A stretch of DNA of 64,000 nucleotides from an uncultured Allomuricauda sp. (GTDB taxonomy: Bacteria > Bacteroidota > Bacteroidia > Flavobacteriales > Flavobacteriaceae): the NCBI RefSeq assembly GCF_947499585.1, contig NZ_CANMOO010000003.1, forward strand, positions 124,001 to 188,000, written 5' to 3'. The notes under the pieces are model-generated. The model was not told the DNA's origin. It saw only the letters and a list, made by a program, of their open reading frames with translations, and made no database searches. Position numbers and translations under genes: made by a program. The number at the start of each line of letters is the position of its first letter. Positions within the stretch are counted from its first letter, which is position 1. Of this stretch, positions 1-8,921 are shown one piece after another.

Positions 1-1351
1 TATCAGAGAGATCTCCTAGCATATGTGCCATATATGGAATGATAATGTGTTGACTGTTTGAAAGGTGTTTTACAATTTCAGTACCTGTCTCTGGAGGAAG
101 GGTAGGATCAAAGTGACCTGAAATCAGGAGAGTGGGAATATCAGAAACAACCGCAATAAGGTCTGATGATTTTGAATGTTGCACTGGCCAATGATCACAA
201 GCGTATTTTCTTGTTGCAAACACATAATCACCTAAGAATGATTCTTTTTCACTTTCATCGTAATTTCGCAAAGCCACTGGTAAATCCTCCGCACAAATGT
301 TGGAGAACCATAACCCATCAGCAAAAAAGTAATTTGTATCGGTATTGGTAATATCCATCACTTCAAGTAGTGGCGTATAATTTCCTGTAAAGGCCTCATG
401 AACCAAATAGGGTATTTGAATATACTGGTCATCGCTGTAAAGCATTTTTGAAATTTTATATGCAATTGGGGGCCATGTTAATGCTACCCCCTGTTCTTTC
501 CCATTCCATTGTATGCTTTGAACAACCTTAGTGGTCTTAATCCTGTCCATAACCACTTGGAATTCATTCCTGAAATATGGATAGTTTGAGAAGCACAGAC
601 TGTCGGCCTCACATAACTTAAAGAGTTCATTTAAAGCTCGCTGACTATAGCTGCCACGTTTCGAAACGTATTCGAAATGAGGGGCATCAGGGGCGTGTAA
701 GGCCACACGATGAATAGAATTTGGATAACGATCCATAAACATCAACGAAACCTTTCCGCCAAAAGAAGTACCCATTAAATTGATTTTGTCATATCCCAAC
801 CATTGACGAACAGCCTCTAGATCATCAACCATATACTTTGACTGATAGAAATTAAAATCTACTGAATCTTGATATTTCTGAATACAGGCTTCAAGTTTTG
901 CCTGTGGAAAAGGATGATCAAAATATTCTTGCGGAGAATAATTGGTTTGGATTTCATCGCAATGCAGAGGGTTCGACTTACCTGTTCCTCGAGCATCAAC
1001 ATATACTATGTCATGATAACGTCTGTAACTTTGGTCAATTTCTGTATAAAAATAGCTCTGATTGCTAGCAGGTGCACCGGGCCCACCTTCTATAATAAAT
1101 ATAGGCTCCATCTGGCTATCTCTGACAATTGCCGGTGTTACGGCCACAAAAAGGTTGATTTTCTTCCCTTTCTGCTCATCACTATTTTCAAAGACCTGAA
1201 GCGTTCCAACAACTAGTGAGTCCTTAAATCCTTCTGGTTGATAATAGGATAATTTATCAAAAATTTTCGGTTCTTGATTCCTCTTGGAACAACTGAAGCA
1301 AGTGATCAAAAAGAGTAAGAATATTCCAATTCCAAGTTTAAATGTTCTCAT
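1..1351 (-). CDS. S33-family alpha/beta hydrolase lipoprotein (3' end outside window)
   Basis: I read this frame directly: it is open for 450 codons from an ATG at 1351 to the left window edge, so the C-terminus is missing. The N-terminus is a lipoprotein signal with cysteines in the lipobox region (LITCFSC), so the protein should be anchored in the envelope. An oxyanion motif (EGGPGAPAS) is followed by VDARGTGKS, the nucleophile elbow GTSFGG and the acid region SGHFDPTLPP. A histidine in PYMAHML near the edge is the likely third catalytic residue. This order is typical of the proline iminopeptidase/TAP-like S33 hydrolases. The substrate is unknown. No operon partner is visible in the window. 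Confidence 0.85.
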   Translation of the reverse strand, partial: MRTFKLGIGIFLLFLITCFSCSKRNQEPKIFDKLSYYQPEGFKDSLVVGTLQVFENSDEQKGKKINLFVAVTPAIVRDSQMEPIFIIEGGPGAPASNQSYFYTEIDQSYRRYHDIVYVDARGTGKSNPLHCDEIQTNYSPQEYFDHPFPQAKLEACIQKYQDSVDFNFYQSKYMVDDLEAVRQWLGYDKINLMGTSFGGKVSLMFMDRYPNSIHRVALHAPDAPHFEYVSKRGSYSQRALNELFKLCEADSLCFSNYPYFRNEFQVVMDRIKTTKVVQSIQWNGKEQGVALTWPPIAYKISKMLYSDDQYIQIPYLVHEAFTGNYTPLLEVMDITNTDTNYFFADGLWFSNICAEDLPVALRNYDESEKESFLGDYVFATRKYACDHWPVQHSKSSDLIAVVSDIPTLLISGHFDPTLPPETGTEIVKHLSNSQHIIIPYMAHMLGDLSD

Positions 1352-1514
1352 ATTGCTCAAATTACCGCCAACTAAAAGGATATGAATCCGTTTTATCGAA
1401 TGATTTATATCCTACGATAAGTGAAGTTAACGGATTTCAACTTAAGATTCAATGGCAAATTGAGAGACGTAGATTGGGGATGAACAAATTAAGAAAGTTC
1501 AGTCTCAAAACTAA

Positions 1515-2615
1515 CTACAACCCCTTCATCTGCACTTTATGAAATGAGTCAGCCTGAAGTTTGAGCAATTCTTCGGCTTTTTCTTTTTTGTAACGATACA
1601 ACTCTTCCTCGTTTTTGATATCCTCATAAATTTTTTGGTTGAGCTCCCCATCAGTGGAAAACAACAGTTTGCGTTGCGCTACTTTTTGGGTTACCCAGGT
1701 AGCAACTACACTTTCTTGCTCTTCAAACTTATAATCATATTCGCCTTTTGGTGCCAGAAGTTTGGCGATGATAGGGGCCGTTTCAATAGCTAGAAACAAT
1801 AGGAAAATAAAAAAGGAAGGTAACCAAGGTAATTTGCCCAATGCATTGATGCGAGCCATAAGTCCATCAAAACCATCTATTATGGGCTGCGAATTCGTTA
1901 CTGCTGTAGTATAATCTGAACCTAGATTTGCAATTTGAGTTTCTATTACGCTTATCTTATTTGCATTGCCCTCTTTTAATTGTCTTAACTCAGCCAAATA
2001 GGCATCATGCTTTTCTCGCTTTTCCTTATAGACGGGTCCTTTACCTAAAAGCTTAGTTCCGGCGGTGCCTTCTGCTTCGGAGATATAAGTATCATAAAGG
2101 GCATTGGTTTCTGCTTCTTTAAGAGCAACTTCATTTTTTAATCTTGAGACTTCCTGGTTTAAACTTTCAATTTTTGGATTGTACTGCAAAGCTATTTGCT
2201 CTTGATTGGCCAATGTCATCGTGTTTTTTTCTTCCAAAAGCACTTGATTGATTTCCTTTTCAAAAATCTTCATTTCAAGAGGTTTGGAAATTACAATGGC
2301 GATAATGATAGCGAGAATAATCCTTGGGGCTGCCTGTAGCAATTCACTTTTGAAATTATCGCGTTTTTTTATGGTTGAAACAATATAGCGGTCTAAATTG
2401 AAAATCAACAGACCCCAAATCAATCCAAAGAAAATGGAAGCAAATACATTATCAAAAACAGTATAAAGAGCATATCCACTGGCAATAAATGCCATTACAG
2501 CAGTAAAGAAAACAGTAGCGCCTATGCCAGCATATTTGTTACGTTCCCCGTTGGAACAAGTTTCTAAAATCTGGGTATCTGCTCCTGAGCAGAAAATAAA
2601 AAAGCGTTGTAACAT
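1515..2615 (-). CDS. DUF4407 domain membrane protein
   Basis: The start is placed at the ATG at 2615 rather than 2666 because the family typically begins close to the FFxFCSGA motif, which follows directly. Two N-terminal hydrophobic segments and the motif FNLDRYIVSTIKK are followed by another membrane segment (about residues 95-115). A long charged, probably coiled-coil region (about 125-240) comes next, then a final membrane helix near 265-285 and a charged tail. This is the usual DUF4407 architecture. The family's function is not established. The gene is divergent from the flavoprotein at 2890. Confidence 0.82.
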   Translation of the reverse strand: MLQRFFIFCSGADTQILETCSNGERNKYAGIGATVFFTAVMAFIASGYALYTVFDNVFASIFFGLIWGLLIFNLDRYIVSTIKKRDNFKSELLQAAPRIILAIIIAIVISKPLEMKIFEKEINQVLLEEKNTMTLANQEQIALQYNPKIESLNQEVSRLKNEVALKEAETNALYDTYISEAEGTAGTKLLGKGPVYKEKREKHDAYLAELRQLKEGNANKISVIETQIANLGSDYTTAVTNSQPIIDGFDGLMARINALGKLPWLPSFFIFLLFLAIETAPIIAKLLAPKGEYDYKFEEQESVVATWVTQKVAQRKLLFSTDGELNQKIYEDIKNEEELYRYKKEKAEELLKLQADSFHKVQMKGL

Positions 2616-2889
2616 GATAGTGTTCGTTTGGTTCTGATTGACTATTAGAACGTGGTGTGGGTGCATTTGTTACACCAAAACCTTCAAAATCATCATTTTA
2701 ACGTTTATTTATAGACTGAAACATGTTGGATGGAAAGACCAATATTTTATTCTTTTGTGGGATTTGACGATACGTAAAACGACTTTACGGATGAATATTT
2801 GAAAACTTTTAAATTATTGATTTAGTGTAACTTAGGTTACTTTTTTTGGTTGAAGTTTGGCGTAACTTAATGTCATAAAACAAGAAGAC
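2616..2889. promoter_or_regulatory. Divergent intergenic region with two inverted repeats
   Basis: This spacer separates two divergent genes. At 2827-2840 it contains GTAAC-N4-GTTAC, a perfect 5-4-5 inverted repeat of the size bound by Crp/Fnr-type dimers. A further copy of the half-site (GTAACTTA) lies at 2862-2869. At 2773-2789 there is a second inverted repeat, CGTAAA-N5-TTTACG. The first site is 50 nt upstream of the flavoprotein start. The repeats are seen directly; regulation by them is inferred. Confidence 0.4.
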
Positions 2890-4092
2890 ATGACAACCAC
2901 AGTAGTAATTGGTGGAAATTTTGCTGGAATGACCGCCGCATTGGAAATAAAACGAAAAGGAAAGAAGAATCACAAGGTTATCGTCATTGATAAGTCACCA
3001 CTTTTTTTGTTTATCCCGTCACTTATTTGGGTGCCCTTTGGTCGGAGACAGGTTAAGGATATCTCGTTCAAAAAGGATGAAATATTTTGGAAGAAGGGTG
3101 TTGAGTTTGTTCAGACCGAGGCCTTAAGTGTTGATCCAGGTAACAACATCGTCAAAACTATGAAAGGTGATTTCACTTATGATCATTTGGTCATTGCAAC
3201 AGGGCCAAAGGTAGATTATGAGGTGGCACCTGGGGTAAAGGAACACGCGCACTACATTGGTACGCCCAAAAGTGCTATGAAAACCAAAAAAGTCTTGGAA
3301 GAGTTTATGAAGAATCCTGGGCCCGTGGTGATTGGAGCCACCCAAAATGCAGGATGTATGGGAGCGGCATATGAATTTCTTTTTAACATTGAAAAATGGC
3401 TCCGCGAGAAAAAAATCAGAAAAAAAGTGGACTTATACTGGATTACTCCTGAAACGTATCTTGGTCATTTCGGCATTGATGGTATGCCGGGAGGTGAAAC
3501 CATGTTAAAATCTTTCATGAAAATGTTCAATATCCAGTATAGGACAGAAGTAGGTGTTGTTGAAGTAACTGAAGATAGCGTTACGTTGACATCCGGAGAA
3601 GTATTGCCCAGTTCTTTCACTATGCTGATGCCTCCTTTTGTTGGGGTCGATTTTGTGGTTAACTCACCGGTACTCAATCCAACTAGCAATGGTTATTTGC
3701 AAGTTGGTGAAGATTATAGGCATCTTGATTGGCCCAATGTTTGGGCGGCGGGGATTGCCGTTCAGGTAGATTTGCCTTTCAAACCAGGTAAGGTGCCTTT
3801 TTCGGGGCCAAAAACCGGATACCCATCGGATGAAACTGGAAAGATTGTTGCGGAGAACATCACTCGGGTAGTTAAGGGTAGGTCTAAATTGCGAAAAAAA
3901 GCTTGGGGCAAAATTCCAGGAATCTGCGTTATGGATGCAGGCAAAAAAGAGGTCATTATTGTGAGTGACCGTCTATTTAAACCTCGTAATTTCGCCATCA
4001 TGATTCCAAATGTATTCTACGACTTTTCAAAGGTTTTGTTCGAGAAATACTTTTTGTGGAAAACCCGAAATGGGTATTCACAATTGCCTTGA
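2890..4092 (+). CDS. NAD(P)/FAD-dependent oxidoreductase, sulfide:quinone oxidoreductase-like
   Basis: The protein has an N-terminal FAD-binding Rossmann motif (VVIGGNFAGMTAA, residues 5-17), the ATGP motif near 103 and a second nucleotide-binding region near 147-160. Cys156 (NAGCMGA) and Cys346 (GICVMD) are spaced like the two redox cysteines that carry sulfur in sulfide:quinone oxidoreductases. The third cysteine found in many SQRs is not evident. At 400 residues it fits the SQR/FCC/NDH-2 superfamily. A role in oxidising sulfide to quinone at the inner face of the membrane is plausible but not proven. A bidirectional terminator follows. Confidence 0.72.
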   Translation: MTTTVVIGGNFAGMTAALEIKRKGKKNHKVIVIDKSPLFLFIPSLIWVPFGRRQVKDISFKKDEIFWKKGVEFVQTEALSVDPGNNIVKTMKGDFTYDHLVIATGPKVDYEVAPGVKEHAHYIGTPKSAMKTKKVLEEFMKNPGPVVIGATQNAGCMGAAYEFLFNIEKWLREKKIRKKVDLYWITPETYLGHFGIDGMPGGETMLKSFMKMFNIQYRTEVGVVEVTEDSVTLTSGEVLPSSFTMLMPPFVGVDFVVNSPVLNPTSNGYLQVGEDYRHLDWPNVWAAGIAVQVDLPFKPGKVPFSGPKTGYPSDETGKIVAENITRVVKGRSKLRKKAWGKIPGICVMDAGKKEVIIVSDRLFKPRNFAIMIPNVFYDFSKVLFEKYFLWKTRNGYSQLP

Positions 4093-4106
4093 TTGTTGGT
4101 TGATTG

Positions 4107-4138
4107 AAAAAATCCACTCAATTTGAGTGGATTTTTTT
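4107..4138. terminator. Bidirectional rho-independent terminator
   Basis: A run of A, a stem AATCCACTCA paired with TGAGTGGATT, and a run of T lie between the convergent flavoprotein and dipeptidase genes. The A and T runs make it usable from both strands. Confidence 0.85.
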
Positions 4139-4144
4139 AGGTTA

Positions 4145-5533
4145 TTATGTGGACAGTTCTGTATAATATTTATAAAAATATGGAATGGTCTCAATCCCCT
4201 TTAAATAATTCCAAACTCCAAAGTGTTCATTAGGGGAATGAATGGCATCACTATCCAGCCCAAAGCCCATTAAAATGGTCTTACTTTCTAAAACTTGTTC
4301 AAAAAGTGCAACGATAGGAATACTTCCACCTGTTCTTTCTGGTACAGGTGTTTTATCAAAGGTAGTTTCGTAAGCTTTAGCTGCCGCTTGATACCCTAAG
4401 CTATCCATATTGGTTACATAAGGAAGTCCGCCATGATGTGGCGTTACTTTTACTTTTACACCTTTTGGAGCAATAGATTCAAAATGTGTGGTGAACAACT
4501 CGGTGATTTCATCAGGATCCTGATCAGGAACCAAGCGCATGGATATTTTTGCATAGGCTTTGCTGGCAATCACAGTCTTTGCACCTTCACCAGTATATCC
4601 ACCCCAGATTCCATTAACATCTAAAGTAGGGCGAATGGAATATCTTTCCGAGGTTGTAAATCCTTTTTCACCTTGAACATCGTCTATATCCAAAGCTTTT
4701 TTGTATTCGTCCAAATTAAACGGTGCTTTTGCCATTTCTGCGCGCTCTGCTGCTGAAACTTCCTCAACCCTATCATAAAAACCAGGAATGGTAATATGGT
4801 TGTTTTCATCATGTAAAGAGGCAATCATCTTATTTAAAACGTTGATGGGATTGGGTACAGCTCCGCCATATATTCCCGAGTGAAGATCACGATTAGGACC
4901 AGTAACTTCTACTTCTACATAGCTCAATCCTCTTAATCCGGTTGTTATTGAAGGGACATCATTTGCTATCATTCCTGTGTCGGAGATAAGAATAATGTCA
5001 TTTGATAATTTTTCTTTGTGTTCAGTAAGGAAATCCGCCAAACTATCGCTTCCAACTTCTTCTTCACCTTCAATCATGAGTTTTACGTTACACGGTAAAG
5101 CATCATTTTTTATCATGAATTCAACTGCTTTGACATGCATGTACATTTGCCCCTTATCGTCACAGGCACCTCTTGCAAAAATTGCACCTTCGGGGTGCAA
5201 ATCAGTTTTTTTGATAACGGGTTCAAATGGAGGTGATGTCCATAACTCGATTGGATCCGGTGGTTGAACATCATAATGTCCGTAAACGAGCACCGTGGGC
5301 AGGCTAGGGTCTATTATTTTTTCCGCATAAACAACAGGATAACCTTTGGTTTCACAGATTTCTGTTTTATCGCATCCAGCAGCTTTAAGGGATTTCTCAA
5401 CAGCCCTGGCGGTTTCCAAAACGTCTTGGGAAAAAGCGGGATCCGCACTAATTGAAGGTATTTTAAGTAGTTCAATCAACTCAGAAATAAATCGATCTTT
5501 ATGAGTGTTAATGTAATCGTTGATCTGTTCCAT
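4145..5533 (-). CDS. M20-family dipeptidase (zinc metallopeptidase)
   Basis: This is a 462-residue cytosolic protein without signal peptide, similar in layout to CNDP/carnosinase-type dipeptidases. The first metal site is YGHYDVQPPDP (His86, Asp88). The bridging aspartate is in GACDDKGQ (near 125), the catalytic glutamate pair in EGEEEVGS (157-159), and further ligands lie in SDTG and near the C-terminus (SPNEHFG). The dimerisation domain contains HSGIYGG. It probably hydrolyses dipeptides in amino-acid recycling. It is monocistronic, with convergent transcription on one side and a tRNA on the other. Confidence 0.9.
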   Translation of the reverse strand: MEQINDYINTHKDRFISELIELLKIPSISADPAFSQDVLETARAVEKSLKAAGCDKTEICETKGYPVVYAEKIIDPSLPTVLVYGHYDVQPPDPIELWTSPPFEPVIKKTDLHPEGAIFARGACDDKGQMYMHVKAVEFMIKNDALPCNVKLMIEGEEEVGSDSLADFLTEHKEKLSNDIILISDTGMIANDVPSITTGLRGLSYVEVEVTGPNRDLHSGIYGGAVPNPINVLNKMIASLHDENNHITIPGFYDRVEEVSAAERAEMAKAPFNLDEYKKALDIDDVQGEKGFTTSERYSIRPTLDVNGIWGGYTGEGAKTVIASKAYAKISMRLVPDQDPDEITELFTTHFESIAPKGVKVKVTPHHGGLPYVTNMDSLGYQAAAKAYETTFDKTPVPERTGGSIPIVALFEQVLESKTILMGFGLDSDAIHSPNEHFGVWNYLKGIETIPYFYKYYTELST

Positions 5534-5590
5534 GTAAAGTTTTAAAAGGGCACTAAAAGTACAAAAAACAAGTTTTTAAAAAGAGAGTAT

Positions 5591-5619
5591 TTGCAAATCC
5601 GAAAATTGAATTATATTTG
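5591..5619 (+). promoter_or_regulatory. Bacteroidota-type promoter of the tRNA-Leu gene
   Basis: TTG at 5591-5593 is followed after 18 nt by TATATTTG at 5612-5619, a perfect match to the TAnnTTTG -7 element of Bacteroidota primary sigma promoters. The tRNA begins 11 nt later. The match is seen directly; activity is inferred. Confidence 0.7.
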
Positions 5620-5629
5620 CACTCCTTTT

Positions 5630-5711
5630 GCGGGCGTGGTGGAATTGGTAGACACGCTAGACTTAGGATCTAGTGCCGCGAGGTGTGAGAGTTCGAGTCT
5701 CTCCGCCCGCA
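5630..5711 (+). tRNA. tRNA-Leu (anticodon TAG)
   Basis: The acceptor stem GCGGGCG pairs with CGCCCGC, followed by discriminator A. The D-arm region contains TGGTAGACA, and the anticodon stem CTAGA/TCTAG carries the loop CTTAGGA, giving anticodon TAG. A short variable arm (GTGCCGCGAGGTGT) and a T-arm with GTTCGAGTC complete a class II leucine tRNA of 82 nt. The CCA end is not encoded, as is usual in this phylum. Confidence 0.97.
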
Positions 5712-5720
5712 CAGCAAGGG

Positions 5721-5750
5721 AAAAGCCGACTTTTAGGAGTCGGCTTTTTT
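5721..5750 (+). terminator. Rho-independent terminator after tRNA-Leu
   Basis: The stem AAGCCGAC/GTCGGCTT with an 8-nt loop is followed by a T run and starts 10 nt after the tRNA end. Confidence 0.88.
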
Positions 5751-5756
5751 AGTTTA

Positions 5757-5789
5757 GGTACAACATAGGTACAACATTGGTAGAACAAA
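5757..5789. repeat. Three 11-bp tandem repeats downstream of tRNA-Leu
   Basis: GGTACAACATA, GGTACAACATT and GGTAGAACAAA lie head to tail immediately after the tRNA terminator. tRNA 3' flanks are common targets of tyrosine-recombinase elements, and such iterons can be recombinase arm sites. No integrase gene is recognisable nearby, so this may be a scar or may have another meaning. Confidence 0.5.
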
Positions 5790-6139
5790 TCTTCTAGAAT
5801 AACACCAATTGCATCAATTTAGATTGAATTGTTAAGCTATTAAGTATCGATGCCAACTTTTAATTAAAGTTCCTAGGTCATAGATCTAGTGATAATACTA
5901 TCCATTTCTACTCCACTAAACATCTTTCGTTAAACAAAATCAATTCGTCACCTTCTTAACTTGCTTGTTTTATGTATTGAATATTGGTTGAGCTTGCTGC
6001 CATTCCTGATGGAAACATTCTTTTTTTTTTAATAAAATATTGATTATTAGTTTGTTATGCTAAATCCACTACTTTCGGATTCATGGATTAATACTAAAAT
6101 GTTAACAATTAATTTCATATTTTAGATCAAAACCCAATC
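5790..6139. other. Non-coding stretch between tRNA-Leu and the efflux operon
   Basis: About 350 bp of AT-rich DNA. No ORF, RNA gene or strong hairpin was recognised. TACTTTCG near 6070 is one mismatch from TAnnTTTG and could be the -7 element of the efflux operon, but this is weak. Confidence 0.3.
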
Positions 6140-6550
6140 ATGAAAATTTGTTTAACCTTTTGTTTGGTTATATCTGTATTATCAAGTAGTAGTGTTTTTG
6201 CACAAAAAGATAATAATGCAAATGTTAACCCCAAATCAACTTTATTTACCTCTAAAGAAAAGGATAGTATGCAAGTGTGGTTCTACAATCGTGCTACTGC
6301 AATGGGGTTATCAAATGAAATAAGGGATGAGTACTACAATATTATTCTTTATCACAGCTATAAGATGAAGGGTTTGGAAAAAAAAGGTAAAGGATACACC
6401 CCTGAAGAGATTCGTTCAAAGTTTGATGGCCTATTGCAAAAGCAACATAAAGAAATAAAAGCCATTTTAGATGATGAACAATATACGTATTACCTTAATA
6501 CATATGAAAAGTTATTGAAAGGTGTTTTTGAAAGAAAAGGTTGGAAATAA
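6140..6550 (+). CDS. Small exported helical protein, possibly Spy/CpxP-like
   Basis: A signal peptide ending near VFAQ is followed by about 115 residues rich in Lys, Glu and aromatic residues that look entirely alpha-helical. The C-terminal half (EEIRSKFDGLLQKQHKEI and the following helix) resembles the spacing of Spy/CpxP-type periplasmic stress proteins, but no diagnostic LTxxQ motif is present. It is the first gene of an efflux operon, 9 nt before the TolC gene. A periplasmic sensing or chaperone role is an inference from position and composition. Confidence 0.5.
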   Translation: MKICLTFCLVISVLSSSSVFAQKDNNANVNPKSTLFTSKEKDSMQVWFYNRATAMGLSNEIRDEYYNIILYHSYKMKGLEKKGKGYTPEEIRSKFDGLLQKQHKEIKAILDDEQYTYYLNTYEKLLKGVFERKGWK

Positions 6551-6559
6551 TCTAAAATT

Positions 6560-8902
6560 ATGAAAAAACGATTGCTAGTAGTCTTACTCCTTGTGGGAGT
6601 ATCAATTTCTTTTGCTCAAAATACCAAAACTGTGACCATTGGAATTTTGGCTGATGAAACTTCAGTTGAAAATGCTCCTTTGCTTGAAAAACTTCAAAAT
6701 GAGATTACTGCCGTTGTAGGGCAAGATGCCAAAGTAGTTTTCAAAGATCCTATTGAAAACGGATTCGATTTAGATACCGCAAAATCAAATTATCTGGCTA
6801 TGGAAGCCAGCGACGTTGATATCATCCTCGTTTTTGGGGTTATCAATAACATAGCGTTGTATCAACAAAAAGTTTATGCCAAACCGGTAATCGTCTTTGG
6901 TTCCGTAAATAGCGACTTTATCGATTTGCCTAAAGACCAAAAAACATCTGGGATCAATAATATTGCTTATATCATAGCTCCACTTTCCTATGCTAAAGAC
7001 CTTGATGCCTTTAACTCCATTTACGAATATAAAAAAGTAGGTATTTTAGTAGATGATTATCTTCCTGAAGCGCTGCCCATAAAAGAACTCTTTGATACCT
7101 ATTTTGCGGACAAAGATGCTGCCTACACCTTAATTAATCTTCATGAAGATGGTAATGTGTCGGACCTTCTTGGTGATGTGGACGCCGTTTATTTAGCTGG
7201 AGGCTTTGATTTATCAGAAGTAGCCTTTAGAAATTTGGTTTCTACTATAAATGAAAATCAATTGCCTTCCTTTTCCGCCAATAGAAAACGAGATGTGGAA
7301 AAAGGTATCCTTGCTACCAATCAACCGGAAACAACTATTGATCAACTTTTTAGACGTATTGCCTTGGATGTGGAATCGATAGTAAACGGAACCAATCCTT
7401 CTGAGCTTCCAATGCTGTTAGAGTACAAAAACAGATTATCGTTAAATTTCAATACTGCCAAAGAAATTAAGTTTCCATTGCGATACAGTATGCTGGGTAC
7501 TGTTGATATTGTGGGAGGAGAGAATAATTACATTGCTGAGGATGCCTATTCCTTATTAGATATCATGAATGGTGTAATAGGTCGCAACTTAGGGCTTGAG
7601 GCAGAAAGGAAAAATATTGATTTGAGCACCCAGGATGTAAAAACCGCTAAAAGTAATTTTCTGCCAGACGTATCTGCTTCCACGACGGCAGCATATGTCG
7701 ATCCCCGTGTTGCTGAAATATCGGGTGGGGCTAGTCCCGAATTTTCGACTTCTGGAACGGTAGGCCTGCAGCAACTCATTTATTCCGAAGGTGCAGCGGC
7801 AGGAATCACTATTCAAGATAACTTGCAGAAAGCACAACAAGAAACGTACAATGCAGCGGAGTTAGATGCTATTTTGAATGGTTCGGTAGCCTATTTCAAT
7901 GCTTTGATTTTAAAAACAAACGCCCAAATTCAAGCACAAAACCTTGGAGTGACTAAAGAAAACCTTCAAATTTCTGAGCAAAACTTTGAAGCGGGTGCTT
8001 CTGGAAAGTCTGATGTATTGAGGTTTCGAAGTCAAATGGCACAGAACATGCAAACGCTGATAGAGGCTGGAAATCAATTAAGCCAAGCTTACTATACGAT
8101 CAACCAATTGATGAATAATCCAATAGCTATGGAGATCGATATAAAGGATGCGGTTATCTCCGAAGGGCTATTTTCCAATTATCGCTATCAAGATTTTTTA
8201 GAAATTTTGGATAATCCAAAGCTGAGACCCAATCTTGTTGAGTTTTTGATTCAGGAAGCCAAAAAGAACGCTCCTGAACTGAAAAACCTTAATTACAACC
8301 TAGATGCCGTGCAACGGACCTATCGGCTTAATGCATCAGGTAGATTTGTGCCTACCCTTGCGCTTCAAGGAAATTACAATTTGGTAATATCCCAATCAGG
8401 TAAGGGCTCTACAGTAGCACAGGGAGTGCCGGTTGCTCCTGATGGCACCTACAATTTGGGATTGAATCTCTCACTTCCTATTTTCCGTCAAAACCAACAG
8501 AACATTAATAGGCAAACAGCTAAAATCCAGGAAGATCAGTTAAATATCCAAAAGGGCAATATCGATTTAAATATCGAAACCAATGTCAATGCACTTGTAC
8601 TGGATTTGACCAATGAGATTGCCAATATCCAAATTTCAAAGATTGCAGAGGAGGCCGCCAAAGAAAGTCTGGATTTGACACAGATTGCATATAGCGAAGG
8701 GGCAGTGCCTTTAATTCAACTTATTGATGCCCAAACCAATTATTTGCAGTCACAATTGGCAAGCGCAACCGCAAACTATAATTACCTATTGGCCTCCATG
8801 CAATTGGAACGAGCCATTGGATATTTCTTTTTGATGAATTCTGAAGAAAATAACCAAGACTTTATTCAAAAGGCCAGAGCATTTATCCTAAGTAGAAACT
8901 AA
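6560..8902 (+). CDS. TolC-family outer membrane efflux protein with N-terminal ABC substrate-binding-like domain
   Basis: At 780 residues this is much longer than a standard TolC (about 430-500). A signal peptide (residues 1-20) is followed by a region of about 300 residues with periplasmic-binding-protein features resembling the ABC_sub_bind (TrpX-like) family: a strand motif VTIGILADE, VDIILVFG, and GILATNQPETTIDQLFRRIA near its end. From about residue 330 two OEP repeats follow, with typical helices (NSVAYFNALILKTNAQIQ-like spacing and a second repeat near 690-760, ending LERAIGYFF). It forms the outer membrane channel of the RND pump encoded downstream. The extra domain may capture substrate or shape assembly. 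Confidence 0.85.
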   Translation: MKKRLLVVLLLVGVSISFAQNTKTVTIGILADETSVENAPLLEKLQNEITAVVGQDAKVVFKDPIENGFDLDTAKSNYLAMEASDVDIILVFGVINNIALYQQKVYAKPVIVFGSVNSDFIDLPKDQKTSGINNIAYIIAPLSYAKDLDAFNSIYEYKKVGILVDDYLPEALPIKELFDTYFADKDAAYTLINLHEDGNVSDLLGDVDAVYLAGGFDLSEVAFRNLVSTINENQLPSFSANRKRDVEKGILATNQPETTIDQLFRRIALDVESIVNGTNPSELPMLLEYKNRLSLNFNTAKEIKFPLRYSMLGTVDIVGGENNYIAEDAYSLLDIMNGVIGRNLGLEAERKNIDLSTQDVKTAKSNFLPDVSASTTAAYVDPRVAEISGGASPEFSTSGTVGLQQLIYSEGAAAGITIQDNLQKAQQETYNAAELDAILNGSVAYFNALILKTNAQIQAQNLGVTKENLQISEQNFEAGASGKSDVLRFRSQMAQNMQTLIEAGNQLSQAYYTINQLMNNPIAMEIDIKDAVISEGLFSNYRYQDFLEILDNPKLRPNLVEFLIQEAKKNAPELKNLNYNLDAVQRTYRLNASGRFVPTLALQGNYNLVISQSGKGSTVAQGVPVAPDGTYNLGLNLSLPIFRQNQQNINRQTAKIQEDQLNIQKGNIDLNIETNVNALVLDLTNEIANIQISKIAEEAAKESLDLTQIAYSEGAVPLIQLIDAQTNYLQSQLASATANYNYLLASMQLERAIGYFFLMNSEENNQDFIQKARAFILSRN

Positions 8903-8921
8903 TAATTAAAAGATACCGACC

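Noticed and set aside
869..1216. Plus-strand ORF of 115 codons at the left edge
   Set aside because: It lies opposite the edge-truncated S33 hydrolase, which has a signal peptide and catalytic motifs. The plus-strand frame has no domain features.
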